DNA of 64,000 nt from Piscicola geometra (GCA_943735955.1 OX030965.1:4276503-4340502), one strand, 5' to 3'. Positions 28,999 through 56,649 are shown, counted from the stretch's first letter. Notes: generated from the sequence alone by a model not told the origin. Numbers and translations are program-made.

Positions 28999-30814
28999 GG
29001 GGGAAGGCGTACACAGTCGATCAGCGTACACAGTCGATCTTTGCGTTTTTTATCGAAGGCATTTATATTTTTTCAAATATGATGTGTCACCTGGACGACA
29101 ATATAGGTGACCTCATTATATATCGTAATTTTGACACAATCTTATTGCGGATAAAAAAAATAAGGGTATTTTTCAATTTCAAGGGCTAAAAAGTAAATAT
29201 TTTACATCATCTAACGAACCACGCTGTGCATAAAGTAAGCACAATTGAAAAGTCATATTTTGCATTATTGATATATTATTCTATATTTTATCGTGTGCAT
29301 CTATTATATTTCTTGTTAAAAATAATCATGAAAGTTATAGCCATTATACCAATCATAGGCATAGGCGCACACAATCGATCATCGTATGTTCGTACTCAGT
29401 GGATCATTGATAGCTTTCTTATCAAAAAAAATTTTAAAATTATATCAAAACTATTTTTTCAAGCTTTTCGCAGTTGGTATTTGTTAAATAAAAATCTTAT
29501 GTGAAAAAATTTAATTTACTTGTGCAGCGCTTTTTAATACATATTTGTTTAATATCGTTTTTGAATAGTTCTCGTAGTTGGTTTTTACAAGTTTCTGGTT
29601 AATCTTTTGAGTTAGATCATTCATTTTCATTTATTTAAAATGGGTAGAAAAGTAGCTGTTGAAAGAAAAAAAGGGAAAGTCTTATCAGAATCTATGAAAC
29701 AGGCTGTCGCAACTGTTCTTAACAATATAAAGTTTATATTATAAACACAATTAGAGGAGCATCTAAACTCTCCAGAGCGACAATTTTCAACCAACATAAT
29801 GTGCTACAGTTTTATAATAACTTAGCTTCTGTTTATAAACGCTACAACTTTGAACCCTAAAACATGTACAACTGTGATGAGATGGGGTGTACGACAGTAC
29901 AAAAAACAACAAATGTAAGAGTGATAGCGGCCAAAGCGAATCGTCAGGTTGGGCGGGTTACGTCAGCAGAAAGAGGACAGATTGTTACAGTGTGCTGCAC
30001 GATCAATGTCGTTGGAAACACTGTTCCACCTTTTATGGTCTTCCCCAGAGTCCACTTCAAAGACAGAATGATCAAGGACGCCCCACCAGGAACAAGTGGA
30101 GCCGCTAGACCTAGTGGCTGGACGACAGCTGAAGTGTTTATGAAATTTCTGGCCCACTTTGCAAAACATTGCAAGTGTTCAACTGAAAAACCTGTATTGT
30201 TATTATTGGATAACCATGACAGCCACATTAGCAATGCCGGTAGACGTTATGTTAATGAGCTAAAAGTGGGTTTTTTCAGCTGTCAGCCACATATCACTTG
30301 AAACATTAAAAAAACCTTCATTTATCAGTTAATGAAAAATATTAGTTAAACTATAACTTGAAACATCTATATTTTTTCAGTTTTTCATTTATAACATGAG
30401 AATAAAAGTTGAAAAACTTGTGTTTAGATGAGAAAGTTTCCTAGAAAAAGTTGAATGTTAAAAGTTTTCTAAATCAGTATTCAATTGCAATAATTTATGT
30501 GAGTATTTAATTTTCTAATAATACTTAATTTAATGCTTAGAAAACTTAAAATTGTGGCACTTGTGTCAATGATCGACTGGGTACGTCTATATGATCGACT
30601 GTGTACACCGGTCGTACCCAGTCGATCATTTTCGGGAGTCTACTTTGAACTACATTTGACTCAAAACCATTTCAACTAGATAAATGAATTAAGTAGAAAA
30701 TGAAGTCTTAATGATGAATGTATAAAATCAATATTTTATTAAAATTTTATCTTTTAACAATTTTGAGTTATAAACATTTTTGTAAAAAGTGAACGACTGT
30801 GTACGCCTTCCCCC
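28999..30814. mobile_element. Defective pogo/Tigger-type DNA transposon (Tc1-mariner superfamily), 1816 bp
   Basis: The element starts GGGGGAAGGCGTACACAGTC (28999-) and ends with its exact reverse complement (to 30814). The terminal inverted repeat is 21 bp and perfect, and both flanks carry the dinucleotide TA (28997-28998 and 30815-30816), the target duplication of this superfamily. CGTACACAGTCGATC occurs twice at the left end (29008-29022, 29025-29039). Degenerate copies lie near 29367-29413, and three copies in mixed orientation lie at 30569-30630; these look like transposase-binding subterminal repeats. Inside is a broken transposase. The intact ends suggest it could have been moved in trans. 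Confidence 0.9.
29640..30301 (+). pseudogene. Remnant pogo-like DDE transposase
   Basis: A start region at 29640-29744 reads MGRKVAVERKKGK and ESMKQAVATVLNN, like the N-terminal psq-type helix-turn-helix segment of pogo-group transposases, then stops. After a gap the frame resumes near 29748 (TIRGASKLSR) and 29785 (QFYNNLASVYKRYNFEP) and hits another stop just before MYNCDEMG at 29864. The catalytic domain runs from NCDEMG through VIAAKANRQVGRVTSAERGQ, VPPFMVFPR and LLLLDNHDSHIS. The first two catalytic Asp (in CDE and LDNHDSH) are visible; the domain then ends at a stop at 30299-30301, before the third acidic residue. The CENP-B-type DNA-binding part is largely deleted. It is non-functional. 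Confidence 0.88.
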
Positions 30815-30816
30815 TA

Positions 30817-31042
30817 CTATATTTTCCCCTCTTTTTTTATAACTAACACGGTGAAAGAGGTGGATACAGATTAGGGATGGTAAGGATGATGGCAAAATGG
30901 GAGGTGATAATGGGATGAGGAAGAGGAGTTAATGGAAAGATAAAGAGGATGGATGATCAAAGAAGAAAGGATGTGTCTGTGGTGATTAGTGAGTTGATGG
31001 ATACAGCTATTGCATTTGTGTATGTGCGTGAAGGAGTTTGAT

Positions 31043-31083
<41 letters not shown>

Positions 31084-32220
31084 TTGTGTGTGTGTCTGTA
31101 TTGTTTTGTATGTGTTGGAAAGAGATAAAGAAATACTAATGGATCAGTAGACACAAATGTGATAAATAGCCGATGAATAATGGCTATGGATGGCTGAATG
31201 AGAATGGATGGATGATAACGGATGGATGAATGGATAGTATCAACGATGACGTCATTATAACCACGTGACAAGCTCATGGGTCTTGACCTCCATCTCACCT
31301 TCTCTCTGCTGACAACTTCGTTTATCGTCTTATCATCATTCTCATCATCATCTTCGTCGTCATCATCTTCATCATCATCCTCATCGTCTTCATCTTTATC
31401 ATCATCATCATCATCATCGTCTCAACATTAACTTCATCATCATCATCATCATCATTCGAGTCCTTTCATTCAACTATTAGCATCATCATCATTTTCATCA
31501 TAATCATAATCATCACTATTCACTAAGTAGCATCATAGCATCATCTTCATTTTTATTTCCATCGTTTTGTGTATCTTCAATATTCTTACTTTTTAAATCT
31601 TTTAAAAATCGATACATTTTGCATTTTGAACATCATCATAATCACTTTTCCATTTTTTATCATTCTTTTTGTAACAAATTTCTTATTTTTTACATTGCGA
31701 AATCATCTCTTTGTAACAAATTTCTTATTTAATGACCTTTCATGATCATCATCCTAATCACTCTTAAAGACATCGCGTGTCTTTAAATGCTTTTTAATTG
31801 ATCGATAGATTGATGGATGAATTGATGTATGGATTGATAAACGAAATGATGGATGGATAGATGAGTGGATGATGAAGGCATGCATGCATGAATTGGATAA
31901 ACGGATCTTAGCAATACCCTATTATCCGCCTCTTTTGCCTCTCCGATCTCTTTGTTCCACCCCTTTTCGAACATTTGCCAGAAGAAACATATATACCAAG
32001 CATATATTATTTATATTTACATATTTATATATTTAAATATGCATATATTAAATTATAATGCTTTTACATATAAAATTTTTAAATTTTATATACACACAAT
32101 CGATATAGTGGTTTTATATTATGCAACTCCTGTCAATCCTGCTTAAACGGATGATTTGTGGAGAGAAGGAGATGAGTGCCTTTAAATTAACGTTCTATTG
32201 TGTGTTATGCGTCACGCACA
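30817..32220. other. Intergenic repeats-rich region
   Basis: Contains a short TG array (31045-31095), a GGATGAATGGATGG stretch (31150-31235), imperfect ATC repeats (31325-31530) and a GATGGATTGATG stretch (31800-31890). The ORFs are repeat-derived. Confidence 0.6.
31247..31267. promoter_or_regulatory. Consensus CRE palindrome next to an E-box
   Basis: TGACGTCA (31247-31254) and CACGTG (31262-31267) sit 7 bases apart in intergenic DNA. They match CREB/ATF and bHLH consensus sites; no gene is visible beside them, so function is unproven. Confidence 0.3.
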
Positions 32221-32224
32221 TAAA

Positions 32225-32560
<336 letters not shown>

Positions 32561-32599
32561 ACAGATAAAACAAGCTGAAAAATACATAAAATATAATTT

Positions 32600-33800
32600 A
32601 TAGGAAAAAAGCAAAGATCAAAATTACTCGTAAATTAACACACTTTTTATAATAATTTTGAAAGTCAAGAAAAACGTATTCAATAAAATGAAATTTTCAA
32701 AACAATTATTTTTTCATAAAAAAAACTCTTAGCATACTTCTTCAAACAAAAACCTATGGCATGCCTAGTTGCCACTTTATAGTTTCATACTTTCAAAGAA
32801 GACGTCTTCTGCTCTTTGTATGTTTTATTGATCAAACATACAATCTTTGTGTTTTGTTTGTGCATTGATTAAACGACCATTTAGTCTTTTAGTTTGCATT
32901 GTCGACTCAGGTACATATTTAACTTTGTCAGAATAAAATAATGAAAAATAGGTTTTAAGAAAAATGTTGAAAAAATTATGTTTAATAAGAAAGCATTGAA
33001 ATCAAAAATATTAAATTTTATTAAAATTTGTACATGAATATTTTTAAAAATATATTTTCGTTTATTGTCGGTAAATGTGAAGCATTTATTGTTTCGATTA
33101 ACAACTTTTATCATGACATCTACTTTGTCATGTACTCATTTGCATTTCTTCCAAATACAACGTTACATAAATTAATATGAATTTAAAAGTAAAATAAAAT
33201 AAAAATATCTAGAAATCAAATTAAAATAAAATAAATGAAAACTTAAACTCCACAAAAGATGTTCACCCCATAATAAAAGATGTTCAAGACAAATTTCAGT
33301 CACATAAAACACACATAAACACACAAATTACTAAGCCCATTAACTTATCATTGATTTGCAACACTAATTGCATTATCAAATGCCGAGGACACTTGAGCCC
33401 AGGTCGATTATGTACTCATATATAAGAAATTGTATCCAGGGATTGGAAGGCGATCAAGATAAGAGATAAGATATGGTAAAATGTGATAAATATAGATGGT
33501 GGGTGGTGTATATTAAATATGCAAATTTTAGGGATGGTTGAAAACGATGAAGATGGTGAAAAAATTCTTTCAAACAGAAAGTAAAAATACATTGTTTAGC
33601 ATTTTAAACATCTATCATAAAATAGGATAAATATTTTTCAAATGACTTGAATAAATAGATAAATAATATAAGAATTAACGGATGAAATATCGCAAAAATG
33701 TGACATTCAAGATGAATTAAGAGGCATAAATTAGGCGTTCTTTCCGTCGAAGCGTTCCCATGCAGGAGATGTTTGCATTGTTCACAGTTAATACAGGTAA
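32600..33800. other. AT-rich intergenic DNA
   Basis: No gene or repeat recognised. ORFs at 32881-33114 and 33604 onward are composition-driven. Confidence 0.5.
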
Positions 33801-33804
33801 CCCC

Positions 33805-33995
33805 CTTGAACACGAACACACACACACACACACTCATTACACATAAAAACAAACACTTGAACACATACTCGAACACACACACATCATAACACACGCATGC
33901 GCACACATACCAACACACACACTTACACTTGCACACAGACACACACTAACACACACACAAATACACACGCACACACACACACGCGCACACATGTG
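33805..33995. repeat. Imperfect (CA)n repeat
   Basis: ACACACAC tracts broken by ACTTGAACACATAC and ATGCGCAC. An imperfect ACT/ACC triplet stretch follows at 34085-34190. Confidence 0.85.
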
Positions 33996-34195
33996 GCATT
34001 GCAGACTACATACAATGCATTTATTATGCATTCACAATTTAGTCTGGTGATTAATTAAAGAAATAATGTGATATGAGAAACTTGTCTACTACTACTACTT
34101 CTACTTCTACTTCTACTAATACTTATACTACTACTACTACAACTACCACTACCACTACCACTGCTACTACCACTATCACTACTAATACTACTTAA

Positions 34196-37000
34196 TTAAT
34201 TATAACTACATATGGTATTAAATAATGAATCAAAAGAAAAAATAAAAAATTCATCAAAAAAATTGCAAAAATTGAGAAAAAACAGAAAAACGAAGACAAA
34301 ACAAAAAAAGAAAACAGCCAAGTTGCCAGCATGCCTAGACTTCCTAAACTCACCTGAGCCCGGCAAATTGATCGAAATTGTTGTAGGCATTACAGTCCGC
34401 CATTGTTTCTTACTTCCGGCATTGTAGAAGAGATTTGAAAGCAAGGAAAGAGAAACGAAGAACCATTTGACATAAGATAGTGGTGGTTTATAATGGTGTG
34501 TGTCTTTCTGTGTGTGGCAGTGCGTATGAAAAAGTTGTGACGTAAGTTAACGGTTCCCTCTTTCTTTTTTCACCCTAAGACATCCACCCAGCAATTATTA
34601 CAAAATCTCACTTCCACCCTCAAATCAAACCTAAACTTTTTTGTTTGTTCAACCACTAATTAAGCCAACCATAAACCGCCTGATTTGCCATGGAGTCGCA
34701 CCCAAGTGATCGGGTTATTTAATATTGAATTGATTAGCCTCATTAGATGGAGAAACAAAGAGTTTAAATCAATAACTCAAGAATAAGTATAGCGATAATT
34801 TTAATTTTAATTAATTTTCACGAGAATAAAATATTAATAATAATAAGGGTAATGATGTCTTTGCATATATTAGCATCTTTGTTTGCCTGTCTCGGGCTTG
34901 AGAGGAAGTATGTGTATGTGTGTGTATGCGTGTGTGTGTTTGTCTGTGTGTGTGCGTGTGCATGTTTGTGTGTTGAACTGAATAACTTATGATTCCCACA
35001 AATAAAAAGACACACAAATAATCAAGTACATTCAAATACACACACCCACCAACTCACCCACACAACCGACACACACTAACACACACTCCCTCGCACACGC
35101 ACACACACAAAAACAAATACACATACAAACACACAAACTCTTGGAGACAGTTGTTGATGCTAAGACACGGCAATTACTTTATGGAAAAATAAGTCATGCC
35201 AAATTTAGGCGTTAAAAATGCTTTTACATTTTATTTGTACATTTTTTATTGTATGAAGATTATGAGAATATGAAGTTTATTTCAAAAAAAGTGATTTTAA
35301 AATTATTGATAGATAAATCATTGTTAAAAGATAATACCATATTTTGATAATTCTTCAAATAAATATTAATCAAGGTGAATTGATCCTAATAGAAATGAAT
35401 TAAAGTGCAAAAAAACGTAGATATATAAATAAATTTAAACCAAACTAAGAAAAAAAAAATAAAATAGCGAAAATAATAAAATATTAGGAAATAAAAATGA
35501 AGAAACAATTTTTTTAACGAAAACGATTTTGTTTTAAACGTGTTTTATAAGAATAACGTTGTAAACTGAAATAACGTAGTTAGTCCGAGGTATGGTGAAA
35601 TTATACAACGAAAAAAATAATGATGACCAGAGAAGCCGGATGCTGATGATGATGATCCATTAATAATAAAATTGGAAAAACATAAATTACAACAATTATT
35701 AAGACCAATAATTAGTGAAACAATTAAAAGAAAAACAATCATAATTTTTAAATTAGTCTTAATTTTAAGAATAAAATATGTTATAATAGCGATGAATACT
35801 AAGAGTTAAAAAACATTTTTATGCTAAAAAATAGAAAAGAAATACAAAAGATATTTAAAAAAACAATAATCACACTAAATAATAAAATGATACAAAAATG
35901 TTTCTTTTTCGCGATTGGATTAATTTATGCAGCGCACAACATTTGACAGATGTCACATGCTTATAACTTTTTTATTCCTCCCCTTCAGAGAGCTTTTGTA
36001 GACTCAAGTGGTGGTTGATTGCATTTGAAGGATGAATGGGTGAATAGGTGGTTGAATGGTGAATGGATGGTGAATGAATAGTTAATAGGTGGTGAATGGA
36101 TGGTGAATGGATAATTAATGGATGGTGAATGGAATGTTAAACTTCAAGTAGAGGAACAGTTTTTGATGGATATGCAACAGATGAAGAATGAAATTCTGGT
36201 GCATGGATTTCCAATTGTGGAAGGATTATGGAGGGTATTGAACGGGTTGAAGAGAGGTTTAATGGATGGATGAGGAATATAAAAGAGATTCTATCCTGAT
36301 GGATTTGATAAGTCGATGTTTGGATAAGTTTGGATTGGGGGATAGATCGATGACTGAAAAAATGAATAAAAGAGTAATGAATAAGTTATTTAAGAAAGAA
36401 AAAAAGTGTTAAATAATTTGTTAACGCTACACTTATGAAAGCAATTTTTCAATTATAAAAGAGTATATATATCTTCCACAATGTAAAATTTCTTAGAAAA
36501 AGGAACTTTTGAAATGAATACAAAACAAATGTTTATCCCTTTTAATGTATTTGACAAACGCTTTAAGTTTTATGGAAATTTCAATTTAAACTCTTTTAAT
36601 GCCTAGAGTAAATAAAGAAAGCTTTGACTTTTTATAGATTCTATTATGAAACTCTTGACCCGTTGCATGTATAAATTATAGCGCTTAACTGGGTAAACAA
36701 GGGCTGTTTGGACAAGTGATTTGAATTACTTTCGGAACTGATGATTCTTTTTTGGCTTGAACTTTATAATGTTAAACTTTTTTGTTCGATGAATCGTTTT
36801 GGATCATTTGACGATTTATCTTTCTTCCATCCAATCACACATTCATTAATTTATTTATCTGTTCATCTTCCATCTGTTTATTGACTGGTTTATTTATTCA
36901 CCAAATAAATTATTCATCCACCTATTAATTGATTCGTACATCATTATACTTTAATCTACTCAGTATTCAAGTTTTTATCAATCAATCTGCCCACCAATCC
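34196..37000. other. Intergenic DNA with scattered repeats
   Basis: Includes a Lys-rich ORF (34212-34427, end GKLIEIVVGITVRHCFLLPA) that I could not assign, TG and CA tracts in inverted order (34905-34975 and 35035-35135), and a GGATGGTGAAT repeat (36030-36135). A short frame at about 36113-36275 (EEQFLMDMQQMKNEILVHGF) looks protein-like but is unsupported. Confidence 0.5.
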
Positions 37001-37372
37001 ATCCATCATTTTTTTTGTTGGCCAAAACATCCAAACTTATATCCATCCATTTATCTTTCCAACCATTTATTCTTCCAGCCATTTATCAGTTCATCTAACC
37101 AACCACCCATTTATCCAACCAACCTACCATACATCCATCCATCCCTTCCTCCACCCATCCAACCATCCATCCATCAATCCATCCATCCATCCATCCAACC
37201 ATCCATTCATCCATCCATCCATTCATCCATCCATCCATCCATCCATCCATCCATCCATCAATTCATCAATCCATCCATCAATTCATCCATTCACCCACCC
37301 ACCCATCAATCAATTCATCCATCCATCCGTCAATCCATCCATCCACCCACCCATTCATCCATTCTCCCTCCT
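37000..37372. repeat. (ATCC)n tetranucleotide array
   Basis: CCATCCATCCATTCATCC-type repeats, best between 37160 and 37340. The His/Pro/Ser frame over it is an artefact. Confidence 0.95.
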
Positions 37373-38032
37373 ACCAGCGGACAATCATGATTAACGTTGA
37401 TTCAGTTTGAATGAGAGCCACTTTGTCACTCTGTTTGTGTATTTCTTTGTATGGGTGTCTACCACTGTATTTGTATGCGTGTTTACTACTACGATTTTAT
37501 GTTTTTTTTATCTCAGAGTTTGTATTTTGCCTATATGTTTTATGTGTAATTATTTTCGTTTATAAATTTAATTTTTTTGATTAATAAAAAAATTATTGTT
37601 ATTTATGTGTCATTAATCTATATCTTCTTTTTGTATGTATATTTTTGTAAGAAGATACTTTCAATCTATTAAATCTTTCGCCAAGGATTTAGCCAAAGAA
37701 TAAAAAACATTTTATTAAATCATTTTTATTATTTATATAAATTAAATATATTTTTATTATTTATATAAATTAAATATATTTTTATTCTTTTTATGAATTA
37801 AATAATTAATTTATACAAATTATATATATAATTTAAATCGTTAAAAATGAATGTTTAAAAAACGTATAAATTAAAAAGTTATTAAAAGCACATGAACACA
37901 CTTGGGTTGAGCCAACCTCTTCACCACACCTTCAATCAATCCTCCCTTTTAGCCCTTTCTTCCATCCATTCATTCTTTTATCACTCTAACCCTCCTCTCA
38001 TCCACCCTTCAGACCCACCAACCACCACCACC

Positions 38033-51506
<13,474 letters not shown>

Positions 51507-53172
51507 TGACCCTGGAAAAAATTACTAATTTTTAATTGAGTGTATTTATAATATTTGTACTAAAGCTTAAATAGTTTCATAAAAATTTAATATTAAAATA
51601 TTTTTCATCAAAAAATAGATTTTCAGAGATTTTTGTTTCTTACCTGACATCAGAAAACTCGTTTCAGAGCCTTAATGTTTGATGATTTACACATATATTC
51701 AAACGCGCTATACAAATTTATATTTTTATGTATTTTATAAATATTTTTTCAAATATGTTTATATAATTATAATAATATAAATATTATATTTATTATCAAA
51801 TTAGTAATTGCCTTAATAGCTAGATAATAGTTTAAAATAATTTTTTAAATGATTTATTACATTTTTGTTCATGAAAAAATATATTTACTTTTAACTTGTT
51901 AGTTAATCTTATTTTCGGATGCTCCCTTTGTTAAAGTCAGATTTTTAAAGAAGCAGATGTGTGTCAAAAATTAGATAAAAAAATATTTCCTTTGTTTATA
52001 ACAAAAATATAAACATGATGATGACACTAGTAATAAATAATTTTTAGATTTTATATATTATATAATCTATATTTATTATAAATTTTTAATGATATTTGTC
52101 ATTAGTTAAATAAGCTGAAAACTCTATAAATAAGTTATTCAAATGATTATATTGTTTGTTAATAAATTAGTTTGAAAATGAAAACATTCTTATTTTTTTC
52201 GAACATTCATATATATTTTGGATATTTCGGAATACATAATTTATTTATATTTGTAGACATTTTGCATGAATGATTGATAAATATGATTGATTAGTGTTGA
52301 GCAAAAAAAATGTCTGAAAGAACAAGATTGTCAGTGGATGGATGACAAACTACAATAGATGTGTGGATGATGAGATTAAAAAACAGAAAAAAAACTACTT
52401 TTTATTAATAAAAATTCTTATTTTGACGTTTTCCATTGATGAACGGATGGTAGGAGTGATGAAAGAATGAGTATCCATCCAAATTTCGTTAAGGCTTGCT
52501 AGTCCATCCATTTCTATAGCGCTAAAGAGGTGAAAATTAAAATTGTCCTTAAATTTTATATATTTTTTTCTATTGTTCTGTTGTACATGTTTTACTTTCA
52601 AGAAACATAATGGCTATTTTATTCGTTTGTAAATTGAGATTATTTCATCGTTTTACACTATTTACACATGTCCTTAGCGAGTTATTTATATATAAAAACT
52701 TCTCACTCTTTTATGTGCGTACTTTTTATACTTTTATACCAATTTGAAATTTCTTCGAAGCCATTTTGAAGTTGTGTTTTTGAAATAAATCTTTTTGTGG
52801 TTTTATGTTTTTATTAAGTTGTAAACTTTTTGTGGAAATTACTATGAATATGTCTAAAAATAAATAGATAGAATAAAGATATTAAGGAAAACATCTATTA
52901 AAATAATTGAAATTAAAACTAATAATTCAAATTAATCTTCTTCATAATAATGTAAATCCTTTTTAATCGCCAGAGTTACCAAACATTAAAATCCAGTAAG
53001 CAATACTAATTAATATAATTCAAATAACACAAAAATAAATAATTAAAAATAATAATTATTAATAAATAATAATAATTTAATCATTAATAATAATTTAAAA
53101 CATTTTAAAACCCTCTGCTAACCCTCTCAAATCCTAATTCATTAACCATCACTCTTCCCTTAATATCTCCAA
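51507..53172. other. AT-rich intergenic spacer between convergent protocadherin and U2AF1-like genes
   Basis: Very AT-rich. No ORF of substance. Several AATAAA-type sequences are present but none is clearly the protocadherin polyadenylation signal. Confidence 0.5.
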
Positions 53173-54129
53173 TCATCTTCTCCTCTCACTACTCCTCCTC
53201 TTCTCTTTCCTCTCCTTACTCCTCTTTCTCTTCCTTGATGGAGATCCCTTCTTCTTATGGTCATACAGACTGTGTAGGTGTTAGAAAGGCAAAATGAGAT
53301 TTTTATTTCTATTTAAATATTGATATTGAAATATAATTTAACTTTAGATAAGTTTAGTTTATTTTTTATGCTGATTATGTGAGAATAAATAGGAAAAAAT
53401 GACAACCACCATTACCACTACACAAACACAGAAAGACAAGCGCCCTACTCCAATACAACATTATCATCACCACCTTCGCCGAAGAGCTCTTGAGATGGGT
53501 TTGAGGTGCAGGAAGTTACAAAAGCCCTCCCTTGTGCACTCTCCCACCTCGTACTGACGACAACACGCCCCTCGGAAGTCAGTCACGGGAGAGAGTTCAG
53601 CATTGATAGGTCTCATGTTGAACCATCGCGAGTTCAGATGCTCCACTGCCTGCTCGGCCACCTCTTCACTCTTGAACATGACGTACACATTTCCTATCAA
53701 ATGATCTCCCAGATTGTCGCACACGTTCATTTCTTCAATTTCGCCATACCTTTCGTTTAGTTCTGAAAATACTTCCTCAAAAAAGTCGTCAAAGTCTTCT
53801 TGTGCAGTTGCCTTTGCAGGTATCGACGGATTTGCGATCGGGTTGTCATAGAAGCCCTTCAAGAGTACTGTTGGAGAGTAGGTTGGTTTCAAATGCAATC
53901 TTGAACATCGCTCTCCGTGCCTAGGTAATGGATATGAAGTACATTTTGAAAAGATCGGTCAATGGTTATGGAGCAATCAAAGAGTCAGAGTTTATTTGTG
54001 CGAATAATTTTAGAGTTTTAAAATTGATGAATATATAAATAGTTACCTGCAAGCACCCATCTTGAGGAAAAATGAGCAGTTAACATTGTCTTTTTCGGTG
54101 CCGTAAATGGACGCCAAGTACTCTGCCAT
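53173..54129 (-). CDS. U2AF1: U2AF1 (U2AF35)-like splicing factor, complete, three exons
   Basis: Exons on the minus strand: 54047-54129, 53474-53920 and 53173-53269; phases 2 and 2 agree; about 207 residues (human U2AF1 is 240). It begins [20 protein letters not shown]. The first CCCH zinc finger is C-x8-C-x5-C-x3-H ([21 protein letters not shown] region). The UHM-type RRM follows ([54 protein letters not shown]), then the second finger [20 protein letters not shown] and [18 protein letters not shown]. The small U2AF subunit recognises the AG of 3' splice sites and pairs with U2AF2. Odd: the C-terminal RS domain is reduced to about 30 Lys/Arg/Ser residues with no Gly run, and the linker after the first finger is diverged ([20 protein letters not shown]), so it may be a paralogue rather than the main U2AF1. 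Confidence 0.92.
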
Positions 54130-56640
54130 TTTTGAAAAAATCCAATGCCCTCTTTCAACGACTCTATTTTATTCACTGATTTGAGACTATTTAGTTTTAG
54201 CTAAAAAAGCGTATTAATCGTTTAATTCAAATTTTAAATAAACCAAATTTCCTTGGATTATCGCCCTAAAGCAAAAATTATTGAAAATACTTTAATTATT
54301 CTCCTATATTTATTTATTTTAAAATTTAAATTAGAAAAAATATGTTAAGTTTTAAACTATTTCAAATAAATTTCTCAACTTGAAAGTTAAAAAATATGAT
54401 CTAAGAAATGTCACACAAATGAAAAACTCTGTTGATTTATTTTGTATAAGAATGATTTCAGCGAACTAGCAACTACATTCTCCCATTTCATACAACTTCT
54501 TTCATTTTTTAATAAATGATAGAATGTAACCCGGGTACATAACTAATAGTTTTACAAAGGTGCTCAGATTTGTTAAAATATATACATCTTCATTGAAATA
54601 CTATTTGACAGTGAAGAACACCAGCTGATTAATATTAAACTATCTTGGAAAGGTTTCCACCACTATTTCTTCGTCGAAGGCAATCTTGAAAGGCATTTTG
54701 ATAGTTAAAAGCACTCCTGATGAATATCAATCATTAGAACTAAATTCTCAACAACAAAAAAATTCTAATCGTTTTGCCATTCAAGAAAAAAAATGTAAGT
54801 TTAAAAAACTCATGAAAAGCATTAAAACTTTAAAAAAGGGAAAAACTCACTCATTTTCGAAGGCTAATGAACACTAATTTTATTATTTAAAAAATAAATA
54901 TTACTTCTTAGTTATTTTGTTTTTTCTATATCTGAGTTCCACTAGTTTACTCGTATTTTAAAATATAACAGTAAAACCATTTTTGATCGCGTTTTTTAAT
55001 TCTAATTAAAAAAAGTAATTGAATATGATACTTTCTAAACTGTGGGCAAATTGATTATTGCGTAAAAAGTTTTAAAAATAAAATCAGCCTATTATTATGA
55101 GCAATAACAGTTTTTGCAGTGAAAACATTTCAAAAAGTTAATGGAGTATATATTAAAACTCATTCTAATTCTGAAAATATTATTAAAAAGTGTCCTAAAT
55201 GCGAGTAGTTTTAAATCCACTCAGAAAAGTGTCAAGCAAGTTTATTTAACTTCAAGATCATATTTGGAAGTGGAGGAGCGCCTATAAAGTCTATTTAACA
55301 GATTAAAAACGTAATTTAAACAAAACAATTGGAAGAAAAAAAACTTTAATCTTTTGCAGTCAATTTAAAAACAAACAATAAATAATATTGTAACGTAACA
55401 TTAGTTTAAAAGCCATTAGAATGAATTCAACAATAAATAAATACCAATTCATTTTTTAATGCAAAATGGTTGCTTGAATCAATCGAATAGAACAAGAGAG
55501 AACAAATGGGAAAATGAGATTCAATGTTTGGTTTCTTGTTATCATCATCAGCAGTATTTGAAAGATAAAAAATTTATCATCACAACATATTGACCCAAAG
55601 ACCAGTGTTTATTTGTATGGTTATCTAAATGTTTACACATAAACATCTACATACAAAAAGATATATAAAAATAAATGCAAAACCTCACAATGATACAATG
55701 CATCATTGATACACACAAAGGCACGCCCAAATAGACCAAAATTTAGATTTACTCTATAGTTAAAATAAAATAGAATTACACAATGAACTTCAAAGAAAAT
55801 TGAAAAAATATTAATTATTCACTATGTAATATTTAGTGAAATTGTTAAACCCATGTATAAGACGAATTCATACCCATAAAATTTACTTTAAAAGCTTGTT
55901 TGCCCTAGTTTGAAAGAAATAAAGTTTGAGATTTCCAAGAAATAGAATAAATATTAATTTAAATAACCATTTTTGAATGGTTAACATGGGTCTTTCTCCA
56001 AACATCCTTCTATCTCAACCATTCTTCACCCTTTCATCTACCCATGCCTCTATCTCTTCTCTCAATCCATCTTTCAGTCCATTTTTTTCCATCTTTTTCT
56101 TATCCTTCCACCAATTCCCACTTAAACAAAAATTAATCATGGCTCCAAGATGTATGTACTCATTTCACAAAATAAGGTTTTATAGATTAAGAAACTATTT
56201 TCCTATTGATTTTCAACAGGTTGAAAAAACAAATTTTTATTGATTTTGGAATTTATAATTAGGGATTTACTTCATCGTTAATTAATATTCAGTTACGTAC
56301 TTTGGCATAGCAGAATAAAAATAATTAAAATTATCAACTTTTTCTACAAATTAGAATATAAAATTTTACATTATATAACATAATTTGGAAAAAACATTTA
56401 GTAAAACCGTATTAAAGAAGATTGGAAGATAGGATATCGTGAAAAACTTTTAAACTAAAAATGAAAACTTATAAAACAATAATTAAAAAATAATTAAATA
56501 AAATGAATAACACACATCAGTGAAACATTGTGGAGTGTAAACCCTAATTGCTCAAGTTTCCTAAGTAACAAGAATAATCTTTTCTTAAATTTTACATTCC
56601 ATTTCCATATTTCAAATTTTAATCCATTCTACTTTTCCAA
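54130..56640. other. AT-rich upstream region of U2AF1-like gene
   Basis: Presumably holds the U2AF1-like promoter close to 54130-54250. An ORF at 54686-54877 ends at a consensus-like GTAAGT and could be a first exon of a divergent gene, but nothing downstream supports it. The ORF at 55977-56243 is unassigned. Confidence 0.4.
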
Positions 56641-56649
56641 AAAATCATC

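Noticed and set aside
34212..34427. 71-residue Lys-rich ORF
   Set aside because: First half is an A-rich run; the second half is unassigned and has no splice or promoter context.
36113..36275. Short protein-like frame (EEQFLMDMQQMKNEI)
   Set aside because: It grows out of a GGATGGTGAAT repeat and lacks splice or homology support.
54686..54877. ORF ending near a consensus GTAAGT, possible first exon divergent from the U2AF1-like gene
   Set aside because: No recognisable domain, AT-driven composition and no convincing partner exon downstream.
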